In this document: positions 36,915-46,913 of the stretch, piece after piece | Layout of the letters: each line of letters starts with the position of its first letter | Position numbering within the stretch: position 1 is the first letter of the stretch | NCBI GenBank assembly: GCA_014526335.1 | Contig: JACTAT010000040.1 | Span: 1,868,119 to 1,932,118 of the forward strand | Reading direction: 5' to 3' | Source of the DNA: Chrysaora quinquecirrha | Taxonomy: Eukaryota; Cnidaria; Scyphozoa; Semaeostomeae; Pelagiidae | DNA length: 64,000 nucleotides | The notes under the pieces: generated by a model | Databases searched by the model: none | What the model was told of the DNA's origin: nothing | What the model saw: the letters and a program-made list of their open reading frames with translations, nothing else | Position numbers and translations under genes: made by a program

Positions 36915-38564
36915 ATGAAGATAATCATAGATACTGATCCTGGTTTTGATGATGCAATGGCAATAGGCGTTGCTCTGACATGGCCAAACACAGATGTTCT
37001 TGCAATTACCTGTGTGAATGGCAACGTGAAGGTTGATCAAGCTTGCAAAAATGCATTAAAGTTAAGAAAGTTATTCAACAGAGAAGATGTACCAGTGCAC
37101 AAAGGAGCAAAAACACCGATGCTAGGTACAGTATAATAACAACAGGGGCAAAGTTTGATGGGTGTTTGGGGGAAGTGCCCCCAATATTTTTAAATAAATC
37201 ACTGACCAACCTCGTCCTCAGGGTGAATAGGCCTCTACTTGAAACTCCACTGTCCATATTAAACCCTGATACCAGCCTTGTCTATTCGCAATTTGATTGC
37301 CTGTTCAAACAATAGAAATTTAAATGATGTCACAGTTTCTTCAAACTTAGACCAAAATAGGCTCAAAACTATGTGAAAAAAACAAGAAATGATGCTACAT
37401 GAGATATTGTATCTTGCCTGACAGTTATCAATGAAATTCTTTGCATTTCCTTTCTAAGAAGATCTGCTTTCAGAATCAACATCTTGTTTTTATGCCAGGG
37501 CCAAAATCGATTTGACGGTTGAGATTCAAGGAAATTTGATTTGGGGCCTGGGGATGAGTTTGATCACTGACAAACCTTCTAGAAAATTTTTACAAGTGAC
37601 TTGGTTGTGTGGCAAGTTGACAGTGTGGCAAATTGACCACAAACCACCCAAAATGAGAAATAATTTTTAATAAGAAATAATTATGATAAACAGGTGAAAC
37701 ATCTGTGGGCATAATCGATTTTTGTCTGACACCCCTCAGGTTATTAACGTCACAAACAGATAGAAACATATTTCTTGCAATTTTGAAATTTGGTACCACT
37801 TTAAGACCATTATATTAATTTTTTCTAAATTCTACTAAATTGTAGATTATCGAAGTTATGAGGCTTCACGCTGGCATGGTGCTGATGGTTTGCTTGGGTG
37901 CTTAAATCAGGTTGAAGCTGATGAAAGCAAATTAGCCAATCAGCATGCAGCTAATTGCATTGTCGATCTTGCTTCTAAATACAAAGGTGAGGTATCTATT
38001 GTTGCGTTGGGTCCTCTCACCAATTTGGCATTAGCATTAAGGCTTGAACCAGAATTACCAAATTTCCTAAAAGAGGTTTTCATCCTTGGTGGTAACTATA
38101 CTGGATTAGGAAACCAAACAGTAGCTGCAGAATTCAATTTTGCAGCTGATCCTGTGGCAGCACATGTTGTATTGAAGGAGTTTTGTTGTCCTGTTACTGT
38201 TGTTCCATGGGAAACCGTCATTCACACTTCTTTCACGGAAGAGTTCAATGTCCAGTACTGTAACAAAGACAATGAAAGATCTCGCTTTTTTAAGTCGGTT
38301 GTGGAGAAGCATTTGAAAACATGGAATTTGAAGGCGTTTCACAGTGCAGACACCTTGGCAATGTGTGTTTGCCTTGATAAAGAGGGGGTTATTACTGAAG
38401 ATGTTAACGTTCATGCTACTGTAGAGGTATTTGGAGACCACACACATGGGATGATGGTTGTAGACAGAAGAGAACACGAAGAGAAAAATGAGCCAAATAT
38501 AAGACTTGTGACAAGGGTAAACATGGCTCAAATAGAGAAAATGCTTATTCATTCTGCAATGTAA
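36915..38564 (+). CDS. Inosine/uridine-preferring nucleoside hydrolase, copy A
   Basis: Hydrolyses the N-glycosidic bond of ribonucleosides to base plus ribose (nucleoside salvage, probably cytosolic as no signal is seen). Two exons, 36915-37125 and 37846-38564, give about 309 aa, the usual family length. The N-terminal DTDPGFDDAMA (residues 6-16) is the calcium- and ribose-binding signature. WHGADGLLG, ALGPLTNLALAL, LGGNYTG and EFNFAADPVAAHVVL follow the family order. Near the C-terminus, SADTLAMC carries the late aspartate; the His that precedes it in classical group I enzymes is not at that position, so substrate preference cannot be read from sequence. The start has AAAATGA context and a transcript leader shared with copy B. 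A poly(A) signal AATAAA follows at 38582-38587. The intron carries an inverted-repeat element (37203-37565). Phase is kept by GAT across the splice. Confidence 0.92.
37203..37565. repeat. MITE with CAACCTCGTCCTCAGG end (copy 2)
   Basis: Inverted relative to 18779-19142 and alignable along its length (TATTCGCAATTTGATTG, TACATGAGATATTGTATCTT). Sits in the intron of hydrolase copy A and is absent from copy B. Confidence 0.8.
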
Positions 38565-38893
38565 TCTCAGTTGTTTGACAAAATAAAAGATACTACAAGA
38601 CTTCTACACCAGATAGTAAATTTGATAAAGTATATATTTTTACAACCAAGTACAATGTATCAGAAAAAAAAAAAAAAAAAAGAAAGAAAAAAGAAATATG
38701 AAAGCAGATTTTTTTTGGATATTTTCTGATTAATTAATACATGTATCGTATCAACTGTTTATTCATTAAGTAAATCAATATTGATCTCATTAACAATGAA
38801 ATCTGGAACAAGGATAAACAGCAAGTTTTCTCTAAGTAATATTACAAAGCCAGATTAGATACTTATTACCAATGCCATCGAGAGGCAGAGCGG

Positions 38894-39140
38894 GCATATT
38901 TTAACATTGACTTTGTTAAGTAGCAGCTTTGCTTTTTCTCATCTAGGATGCCAATTCGTGGCTGATAAATGAAGGCAGATTTGAGTGATTCATGGGTTAT
39001 TTCTGATTGCAATGTGGGTGTAGAAACAGAGTGATTGTTTCTATGAGCTTGAAATCTTAGCCATGTTGATGCAACGGGGAGCCAAGATCTGAATCTGACA
39101 GTCTGTTTTTGGCCTTCAATCTGGATGTTAGCAGACAAAG
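38894..39140 (-). pseudogene. Truncated MRPL37 exon 1 copy, inner part
   Basis: Reads as the same protein segment as MRPL37 exon 1 (FIYQPRIGILDEKKQSCYLT) with a few substitutions. At its 3' side it runs into unrelated sequence at the duplication junction, and at its 5' side it is cut by the copia LTR. There is no downstream exon, so it cannot make mL37. Confidence 0.85.
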
Positions 39141-39437
39141 TGTTATAAATGTTGAAGGTTGGCCAGAACAAGAACAAGAAAAGAATAGATAGGCCGTCTG
39201 CTATCGAACAACATAACACAATAATCAATAATGATAACAAGCAAGAGTAGAACTAAGTTATATAACAACTGAGCAACGCCCTAATCGTACGATGCTCCTA
39301 CGCAGAGGTAAAGTACATAAAAATCATCATAACATATCATACTCTAATGAATTCCTAACACTCCCACTTGATGATTAATTATCAATGCAAAAGATAACAA
39401 TAAAAATAAAAACAAACAAATCAGTCCATGAGTCAAT

Positions 39438-41355
39438 TTATCTTTTAATTCCTAAACTGTCTCTAAAATTTTCAAAAGCAATTTTTCCAAGTCCCTTTGT
39501 CATTATATCTGCCAACATATGTTTTGTAGGACAATATTCAACAGAAATAGCTTTTAGATGAACTTGCTCTCTGATAAAATGATATGCTACGTCAATATGT
39601 TTTGTACGATTATGAAACTTAGGGTTCTTAGCTAGCTCTATTGCTCCCTGATTGTCTTCAAGAATAATAGTTGGTCCCTTTTGCTCAAGATTAATATCTG
39701 CTAGTAATCTTCGAATCCAAATACCTTCTTGACTGGCTCCACTTAATGCAATGTATTCAGCTTCAGTAGAAGATTTTGATACAGATGCTTCTCTTTTACT
39801 ATACCAACTGACAGTGTTACCTTGAATTTGGAAGACATATCCTGACGTTGAGCGACGCGTATCTAGATCACCAGCCCAATCTGCATCAGAATAGCCAACC
39901 AATACATGGCTCTTATCAGTAGCAGAATAAACAAGACCATAATTCAATGTTCCTTGAACATATCGTAAGATTCTCTTTATACCTGTCCAATGATCTTTCC
40001 CAGGTTTTGCCATAAATTTCGAAAGTATGCCAACTGCTGCAGCTAAATCTGGACGTGTAGCAGTAGTTGCATAAGTCAAACATCCAATGATCATTTGATA
40101 ACCTTGAACATTAACAGGCTTTTCATCTTCTGATAATTGTTGGAATTTCCGTCCTTGCTCCAACGGAGTTGAAACAGGTTTGCATTTATCCATATTGGAT
40201 CTCTTCAGAATTCCCTCAAGATACTTCGCTGACTGATAGAAAGTGTTCTTGACTTGCGATCTCGTTTCACAGACATACCAAGAACGTAATGCACCTCACC
40301 TAAATCTTCAACTTTGAATCTTTTTCCAAGTGAAATTTTCTCTTCCATCAGCAAATCAATGTTGTTAGAAAACAACAAGATGTCATCAACGTAAAGAGCA
40401 AGAATGATAAAATCAACCTTACCATTCCTCTGCTTCACTGATTTTATATACAAACATGAATCTGCACTGCTGTTTTTGTAGCCTTCTGACTTCAGGAAAC
40501 TGTCTATTGCGTGATTCCAGCAACGTGCAGCTTGCTTTAATCCATAGATACTTTTGTTTAACTTGCATACATGGTTTGATTTCTTCTTGTTTATATAACC
40601 ATCAGGTTGCTTCATGTATATTTCTTCATCAAGGTCTCCTTGTAAGAATGCAGTCTTCACATCCATCTGATGACATTCCCAATCATAAATATTTGCCATG
40701 ACCAACAGAGATCTAATCGAGCTGTAACGCACAACTGGAGAAAAAACTTCCTGGTAATCAAGTCCATGAGACTGTGAGTACCCTTGTGCCACAAGACGAG
40801 CTTTGAATTTTCAATCAAACCATCAGCATTACGCTTAACTTTAAATACCCATCGACTACCGACTACATTTTTCCTTCAGGTAATGGAACAAGGTCCCAAG
40901 TGTGATTACTTAACAATGAGTCATATTCAGAGTTTGTCGATCCTTCCAATTGGTAGAATAATCTCCTCTCCAAGCTTCAAAGATATCACTTGGCTCATTT
41001 ATGTCAGCTGTAAGAGTTTCTGCAGCATAAAACTCTTCTTCAATAAATCTGACTGGAGGCCTCGCTGTCTTTGTGCAGGCAAATTATTGACTTCTCTCAT
41101 AAAATTGTCTTCATAAGTAACTCCCACTGGTTCATTGTCCAATACAGCAGGTTCTTCAACAATTTCAGGCTCAGCTTGATCACTATGTGGTTCATCAGTG
41201 ACAGCTACAACATCTGATACATTTGGAAGTACAGTTTGTGAATCATTATCAACTGGATAAAAGAATTGCAAATCAGAGTTTACAGAATGTCCATTTTCAA
41301 AATCATGAAAATCATTTTCGCAAATATTACATCTCGACTTCAGATAAAACAACAA
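39438..41355 (-). pseudogene. Copia pol, linker, reverse transcriptase and RNase H (frame-broken)
   Basis: Open stretches: 41355-40999 (acidic linker after integrase), 40792-40205 (RT with QMDVKTAFLQGDL and the YVDD catalytic box) and 40193-39438 (end of RT plus RNase H with SDADWAGD and STEAEYIAL). The interval 40999-40792 is coding-like but broken. RNase H ends at 39438, 68 bp before the polypurine tract. Confidence 0.85.
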
Positions 41356-42575
41356 GCTTTCAGGTCATATAGTTTATATCCCTTGGTTTCATTTGGATAG
41401 CCAACAAATACAGATTTGCGAGACTTTTCTTCAAACTTCTTGCGTTGATCCTTTGGAATGTGTGCATATGCTAAACATCCAAATACCTTCAGGTTTGAAA
41501 CATCAGGTTTTCGGTTAAACAATGATTCAAATGGTGTGACTCCATCTAGTGAAGTAGTAGGACTTCTATTTCTCAAATATGTTGCAGTATTAACTGCTTC
41601 TGCCCAAAATTTCTTTGGCATTCCTGACTGTGACATCATTGACAGAGCTGTTTCCACAAGGGTGCGATTCATTCTTTCTGCAACGCCATTTTCAGCAGGA
41701 CTGTAGGGAACTGTGGTTTGGTGTACAATCCCTTTCTCTTTCATGTAAGGGTCAAACTTCTTTGAACAATATTCACCACCATTATCTGAACGTAATGTTT
41801 TCACAAGATTTTCAGTCACCAGTGTTTTCATTTGTTTTCCAGTAACATTTGTTGTGAAATTAACAAACTCTTTAAATTTGTCCATCACTTCATGTTTGTG
41901 TTTGATGAAATAAACATGAGTGTACCTTGAATAATCATCAATAAAGGTGATAAAATATTTAGATCCTCCAAGAGAACCAACAGACATTGGTCCATGAGAC
42001 GTCGCTATGAACAACTTCAAATGGTCTAGTTGCACGAGTTGCACTTCCTTTGGAATATGGGACACGGTGTTGTTTTCCCATAATGCAAGGCTCACAAACA
42101 GATTTTCTTCCAACTTTGCTACTACATTTCATTCCTTCTACCATTTTATCTTTCATTAATTTTTCAACATTGTCCATCCCCAAATGACCAAAACGATTAT
42201 GCCACAAATGGATATCAATTTCATCTTTTGCAATATTTATATGCTCATCAGAAACAATTTTCAACATATACAGTTTCCCTTGCATCTCTCCAACTGCTAA
42301 CAACTTTCCATTTCTTGAAATTCGCATTGGTTTCCTTTGAATTCAACAGAAGCTTCAAGTTTTGTCATGGCTCTTACAGACAACAAGTTCTTTTTAAGAT
42401 CAGGTAAGTAAAGAACATCATGCAGAGCAATGGGCTGAGAATTTTCATCTAGATCAGCAAGAAGATGGTAAGTACCTTTTCCATAAGCTAAAATAGAACC
42501 ATTATCACCAAGATTAACAGTGCACGGTTGCCTAAATTCAATATAATCAGATAAGGAATCTCTTTCAAAAGACAT
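41340..42575 (-). pseudogene. Copia pol, protease remainder and integrase (frame-broken)
   Basis: Three overlapping open stretches: 42575-42297, 42327-41959 and 42113-41340. They cover the protease tail, the gag-pre-integrase HHCC finger (H at WHNRFGH, C at CEPC) and the integrase core with RSDNGGEY and the glutamate in SPAENGVAERMNRT. Each junction is a frame change within about 150 bases, so no single integrase protein is made from this copy. Confidence 0.85.
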
Positions 42576-43488
42576 GTGTTGAGTTGCTCCAGTCTATGAT
42601 CCACCCAGAATTATCCATTTCATCAGAGGTAATCAAAGCTTCCTCACAGATAGCTTCCACATAGATAACTGGATCAGAATCATTCTTTTCAGCACAATTT
42701 GCAGATGATTTGCCATTACCACGCTGTGCATTCTCTTTGTGATTTTTCTTAGGGCAGTCTCTTGCAAAATGTCCCTTCTCCTTGCAATAATGACAAGTTC
42801 CACGAAAAGGTTTATCAAACTTTACCTCATGACTCACAGGGCCACTAGAACCACGTCCTTGTCTTCCTCTCCTACTATATCCCATTGAACTTCTTGCAGA
42901 AAAAGCATCTTCAGATTTTCTTGTACCAAAGGTACCATCAAAACTACGATCCACATCATTAAGCAGCATTCCTTTCACTTTTTCAAAGGATAACTGATCT
43001 TCTCCAACAGCATCAAGAGCAGTGATTAATGGTTTGAACTCTTCTGGCAAACTTGCAAGCAGTGTCATTGCCAGTTCTTTATCATCAACAGATACCCCCA
43101 TCTCTTTGAGCTGGTCATGGAGCGACCTTAAATGCGTTATGTGTTCTAACATACTATTACCACTTTGAAAACGGCAAGAATAGTATTGCTGTCGCAATCT
43201 TATTTTCTGAAGAATAGATTCACGAGCAAACTGGCTTTTTAAGGCATCCCAGGCTTCCTTTGCAGTTGTCGTTTCTCTCACATGAATTTGCTGCTCGGGT
43301 TCCACAGCCAGACAAATTGATGTCCACGCCTTCTTTGCTCTGGAGTTGAAAGCTCGTAGTAGGGCTGCGGCATCGTTTCCAGTACTAGTCGGAGTTTCAG
43401 CAGAACCATCGGCATGTTCAAACAAATCCAAACTTTCCAAGTACAAACGCATGTTGAATGCCCAGGACCTATGTATAATTCGATCCAT
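42565..43488 (-). CDS. Copia gag polyprotein (to start of protease)
   Basis: About 307 codons. The capsid-like UBN2-type region is followed by a CCHC zinc knuckle (CHYCKEKGHFARDC) near residue 233. The frame then enters the protease active-site region, where it stops. A small deletion at the catalytic motif puts the downstream part in another frame, so as sequenced the protease is disrupted. Confidence 0.88.
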   Translation of the reverse strand: MDRIIHRSWAFNMRLYLESLDLFEHADGSAETPTSTGNDAAALLRAFNSRAKKAWTSICLAVEPEQQIHVRETTTAKEAWDALKSQFARESILQKIRLRQQYYSCRFQSGNSMLEHITHLRSLHDQLKEMGVSVDDKELAMTLLASLPEEFKPLITALDAVGEDQLSFEKVKGMLLNDVDRSFDGTFGTRKSEDAFSARSSMGYSRRGRQGRGSSGPVSHEVKFDKPFRGTCHYCKEKGHFARDCPKKNHKENAQRGNGKSSANCAEKNDSDPVIYVEAICEEALITSDEMDNSGWIIDWSNSTHVF

Positions 43489-43624
43489 TCAACTTACGAA
43501 ACTTCAGCACACCCATCACATCCTCAGACGACGAAGCCATTTTGTTTTGTCTTTCAGCCAGAAAAACAAACTCACAGGCCTCACAAAACTTTCTGTTCCG
43601 TTAGCCAACGTTCTGATAAACGTT

Positions 43625-43638
43625 CTGGGCCCATAACC
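43625..43638 (-). promoter_or_regulatory. Copia primer-binding site
   Basis: Plus-strand CTGGGCCCATAACC directly adjoins the LTR. On the element's strand it is complementary to the anticodon stem-loop of eukaryotic initiator tRNA-Met. That fits the half-tRNA priming known for Drosophila copia rather than 3'-end priming. Confidence 0.75.
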
Positions 43639-43757
43639 TGTTATAAATGTTGAAGGTTGGCCAGAACAAGAACAAGAAAAGAATAGATAGGCCGTCTGCT
43701 ATCGAACAACATAACACAATAATCAATAATGATAACAAGCAAGAGTATAGAGTAGAA

Positions 43758-45603
43758 CATAGTCAATAGAAGTGAGGACTGGTCTGGAAACCTATTGTCA
43801 TAATTTCTTTTGTTCTATTGAATTCGGCCGCACAACTTGAACGCGCAAATTATTTTGGTCATGTGATCAAACTGAGGGGACAACGTTTGAGAATCGACTG
43901 CAGAAAACACACGAGGGCAAATCACTTCGAAAAAAGTGTACGAGACTTTCGGACTTTCAAAAGTCCGGAGATTTTCTTGTCGGACTTTTGGGACTTTTCA
44001 TGATTTTTGTCGGACTTTTCGGACTTTCACGTATGCAAAAATATGCATTTTTGGATTGTTTTTCATGCCCTAGACAAATACAAGAAGGCACAAATGTCTC
44101 CTGGAGAGGAGTCCCAAGTTTTCAATGCATAGATAAGCTTGAAAAATAATGATTTGGCTAAATATCTAATGTCAAGTGTTAGCTTTGTCTTTGTCTGCCA
44201 ACGAGGAAGACTTTTATTTACCCTATCTGGACCCGGCTTTGTTGAGCATCGTCAGAGCGAAAGATGGAAGGGGGGAGGTAACATTTCCCCAAAACATTAT
44301 TGTACTCATATTGTTTCGAACTGCAAGGTTTGTTGACATCCAATGTATTATGACGTCATAATGACGTACTAATCATTTTTTCACTTTTGCCATTTGTGCC
44401 GTTCACTTAAAATGTTTGACTGATAATCACAACTAAACCTGCTGAAACCCCCTTTTGACTGAATTAATCACATTTAAAACACATTTAATATATTTTTGAA
44501 GAATTTTCTACTTTAGTGCGGAAAATTCGCGCATGCGCAGTGGACAATTGTCATTATTTTTGCTCACATGGGTTTTTTGCAGTAGTATCTGATCGCAAAG
44601 TATAACTAAGTCAACATTATACTGATAGTTGCAAAGAAAATTAAATTAACATGTCCCAGAGGATCAGATACGAAAAATTATGCTTATATGTAGATATCAG
44701 CAAAATTCTAAAAATATAATCCAAATATAATCCAAATGCATTTGGCAATGACAAGATCCATTTTCTGGTGTCATCTGCTATGGGTTTGGTATTGCAAAAG
44801 TTTCGTAAAGATATACAGTAATTTTTATCAAAGAAGTAAGACCGAATTTTGTTAGGTGAATAGTGACAATTTTCAACATGGTTGCTATGGTAACGTCATT
44901 AGTAACCTTGGAAACTACCACATCGCAAGGTCCGCAGATAATTTTTAGAAAAAGTCATAAAACATTCATCCACCTTCGTTCATGCCTTTTGAGTAGTAAA
45001 AGGAAATGTACAATAGATGGGGGCAATTTTTTGCAGAAAGTTGATGAATCGTCCTATGTTGCGCGTTGGTGTTCCAGGGGGAAGTAATCTGAGGTGAAGA
45101 TTTCTATTCAAAGGGATCTGGAGCACAGACTACAGTGTTTAGGCAGTCGAGGTGGAAAAACTGCGACTTTTGACATGGTCTGTGAGAGGTTTTTATGGAT
45201 TGTCTCCAATTTTCTAGAATTGTCAAAGAGTTTTCTAGGACTTCCTGGACTTTTTTGAAATCCTCCCGGACTTTTTGGACTTTCCATGGACTTTGAAATC
45301 TCCGCGGACTTTTCGGACTTTCTACGGACTTTTGCGAAAGTGTACGAGACTTTTGAAGTGATTTGCCCTCGGACCATCATATATTAAGTTTATGTACAGT
45401 GAATAAACTAAAGCAAAGTTGAATGGGCATAATATTTAAATCAAAAACGCCAAGTTTCGCAGAGAAATCAAGGATAGTACAGTACATAACGCAAACAGAC
45501 AAACAATTCCCGTCCCCTCAGTTTGGTCACGTGGCTCGTTAAAATCGAGACAAAGAGTTAAGACAATAGGCTTCCAGACCAGTCCTCACTTCTATTGACT
45601 ATG
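43758..45603. mobile_element. Non-autonomous DNA element inserted in the copia LTR
   Basis: Long terminal inverted repeats (about 40 bp, starting CATAGTCAATAGAAGTGAGG) at 43758 and ending at 45603. The duplicated target is AGTAGAA on both sides (or GAGTAGAA, 8 bp, if the terminal G is shared), and the LTR sequence resumes outside. An 8-bp target would suit hAT, but no transposase is recognisable inside. The longest ORF inside (44863-45087) matches nothing I know. Confidence 0.75.
43912..45371. mobile_element. Inner inverted-repeat element with GGACTTT subterminal repeats
   Basis: Ends are an inverted repeat (CGAGGGCAAATCACTTC) lying inside the larger DNA element. The subterminal zones (about 43935-44030 and 45240-45350) contain many copies of CGGACTTT/GGACTTTT, on the same strand in both zones. 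The interior is AT-rich and holds an NRF-1-like CGCGCATGCGCAG near 44530. No coding capacity seen. Confidence 0.6.
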
Positions 45604-45718
45604 AGTAGAAATAAGTTATATAACAACTGAGCAACGCCCTAATCGTACGATGCTCCTACGCAGAGGTAAAGTACATAATAATCATCATAACATATCATAC
45701 TCAAATGAATTCCTAACA

Positions 45719-45777
45719 CAAAGAACAGCAATAATGCAGACATCTTCTGCTTTGTTTCACATTTCTAACGAGCTTCA
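45719..45777 (-). pseudogene. Truncated MRPL37 exon 1 copy, start-codon part
   Basis: Continuation of the same exon copy on the far side of the copia insertion. It has ATG at 45777-45775 and the basic N-terminus, then is cut after about 18 codons by the retrotransposon. The five bases CAAAG occur on both sides of the insertion. Confidence 0.8.
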
Positions 45778-46913
45778 TTATCTTGAAATGTATCAGACTG
45801 CTTGCATTTTCTCAAAAACAGTTAGAGTCTTTGGTGCACATGGTTTAGGAGACTACCATGGATCTAGGCCTTCTCTGGAGAGATATCCCTTCCATTGCTT
45901 GTGTTCAATAATAACATGTGCCAGTTTAAGAGTTGGATTTGAGCATGCGTCGCTGTGTCCCGTCTCTGCTTCAAACTATTCAAACGCAGATACTGCGCAT
46001 ATATGATTGTGGCTAATAGCAGAGACTGAATGACATGCGAGTGCTGTCAGGTTTGGCAAGCCGTCAGCAAGTTTGGTCACAGAGTGAGTGTAAAGAATTT
46101 GAATTCATTCAAAAGGTAAAGTTTTTGCTTCATAAAACAATTTATTATGTTTCTCTTATACAGAAGAATGCTGGGGAAGGGGAGCCAAATTGTGTGTGGT
46201 TTCTGCCAACTGCCCACGGGCCAGGCTGCACAGAGCCCAGGCTGCTGCAAGAGGCCAAAAGGCCAGGTGACCTCTAATCTACGTGGGCGTGCTTGTGCTA
46301 TGCTATACCATTGGTGCTATACATACATAGAAATAAATTTTAAATTTAAACATAGACTACAACAGCAAAGTTATTTAATGTACAATACATAAAAATACAT
46401 GAAATAAAAAGCCTACCTTTTTACATAAATGCAAATACATAAAAAAATCAAGTTCAAGTACAGAAGAAATGCTAGTCTATACCTTTTATTAAATGCCCAT
46501 GCCCTCTTCTGATAAATTTGCTTCTTAAAAAAAATTTTTTAATAATAATATATAACCAAAATCCCATGGGGCCGAGACTGGATTTTCTGCAGATTGCGCA
46601 GAGAAGTGTGCCAATGAAAACAATAGAAGAACAATAGGGCCTATTGTTTTCCGCAAAGTTGTGCAAAACAAAAATCCAGTCTGGCATGGGGCATGCTTAA
46701 AGAAAATACAGCTAAGTCGTTAACCCTATGACATCTTTACATCATATTTACCATGTATAAAAATCCTATCTTTGCAATCATTAGGGATAACCTTCTACCT
46801 GTGCCCCCCTTGACTACACCACTTAGCATTGGTATGGTTCTGCACTAAGTTGATTCCTTTACTTTTTATCTTTAAGAATCAAGAAACTACAAGACAACAA
46901 TTCATCAAGCAAA

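Larger units (their letters stand above)
35718..38893 (+). repeat. Tandem segmental duplication, unit A
   Basis: From inside MRPL37 exon 1 through the whole hydrolase A gene to GGCAGAGCGGGC. The adjacent unit B begins in mid-exon at about 38894 with no spacer, so the units are directly abutting. Homology is obvious in exons, promoter, 3'UTR and tail. Confidence 0.85.
39141..45718 (-). mobile_element. Ty1/copia LTR retrotransposon with a nested insertion in one LTR
   Basis: Target duplication CAAAG at 39136-39140 and 45719-45723. The 3' LTR (minus sense) is 39141-39360, 220 bp, with TG...CA ends. The polypurine tract CAAGTGGGAG (minus strand) lies at 39370-39361. The 5' LTR is 43639-45718 and is split by a DNA element. 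The primer site 43625-43638 abuts the 5' LTR. The two LTRs differ by only a few bases plus a small indel near the insertion point, so the element is fairly young. Coding order on the minus strand is gag, protease, integrase, RT, RNase H, typical of Pseudoviridae-type elements. The frame is broken at several points. Confidence 0.93.

Noticed and set aside
44863..45087. 74-codon ORF inside the nested DNA element as a transposase remnant
   Set aside because: No DDE, hAT or zinc-finger signature visible; too short to support.
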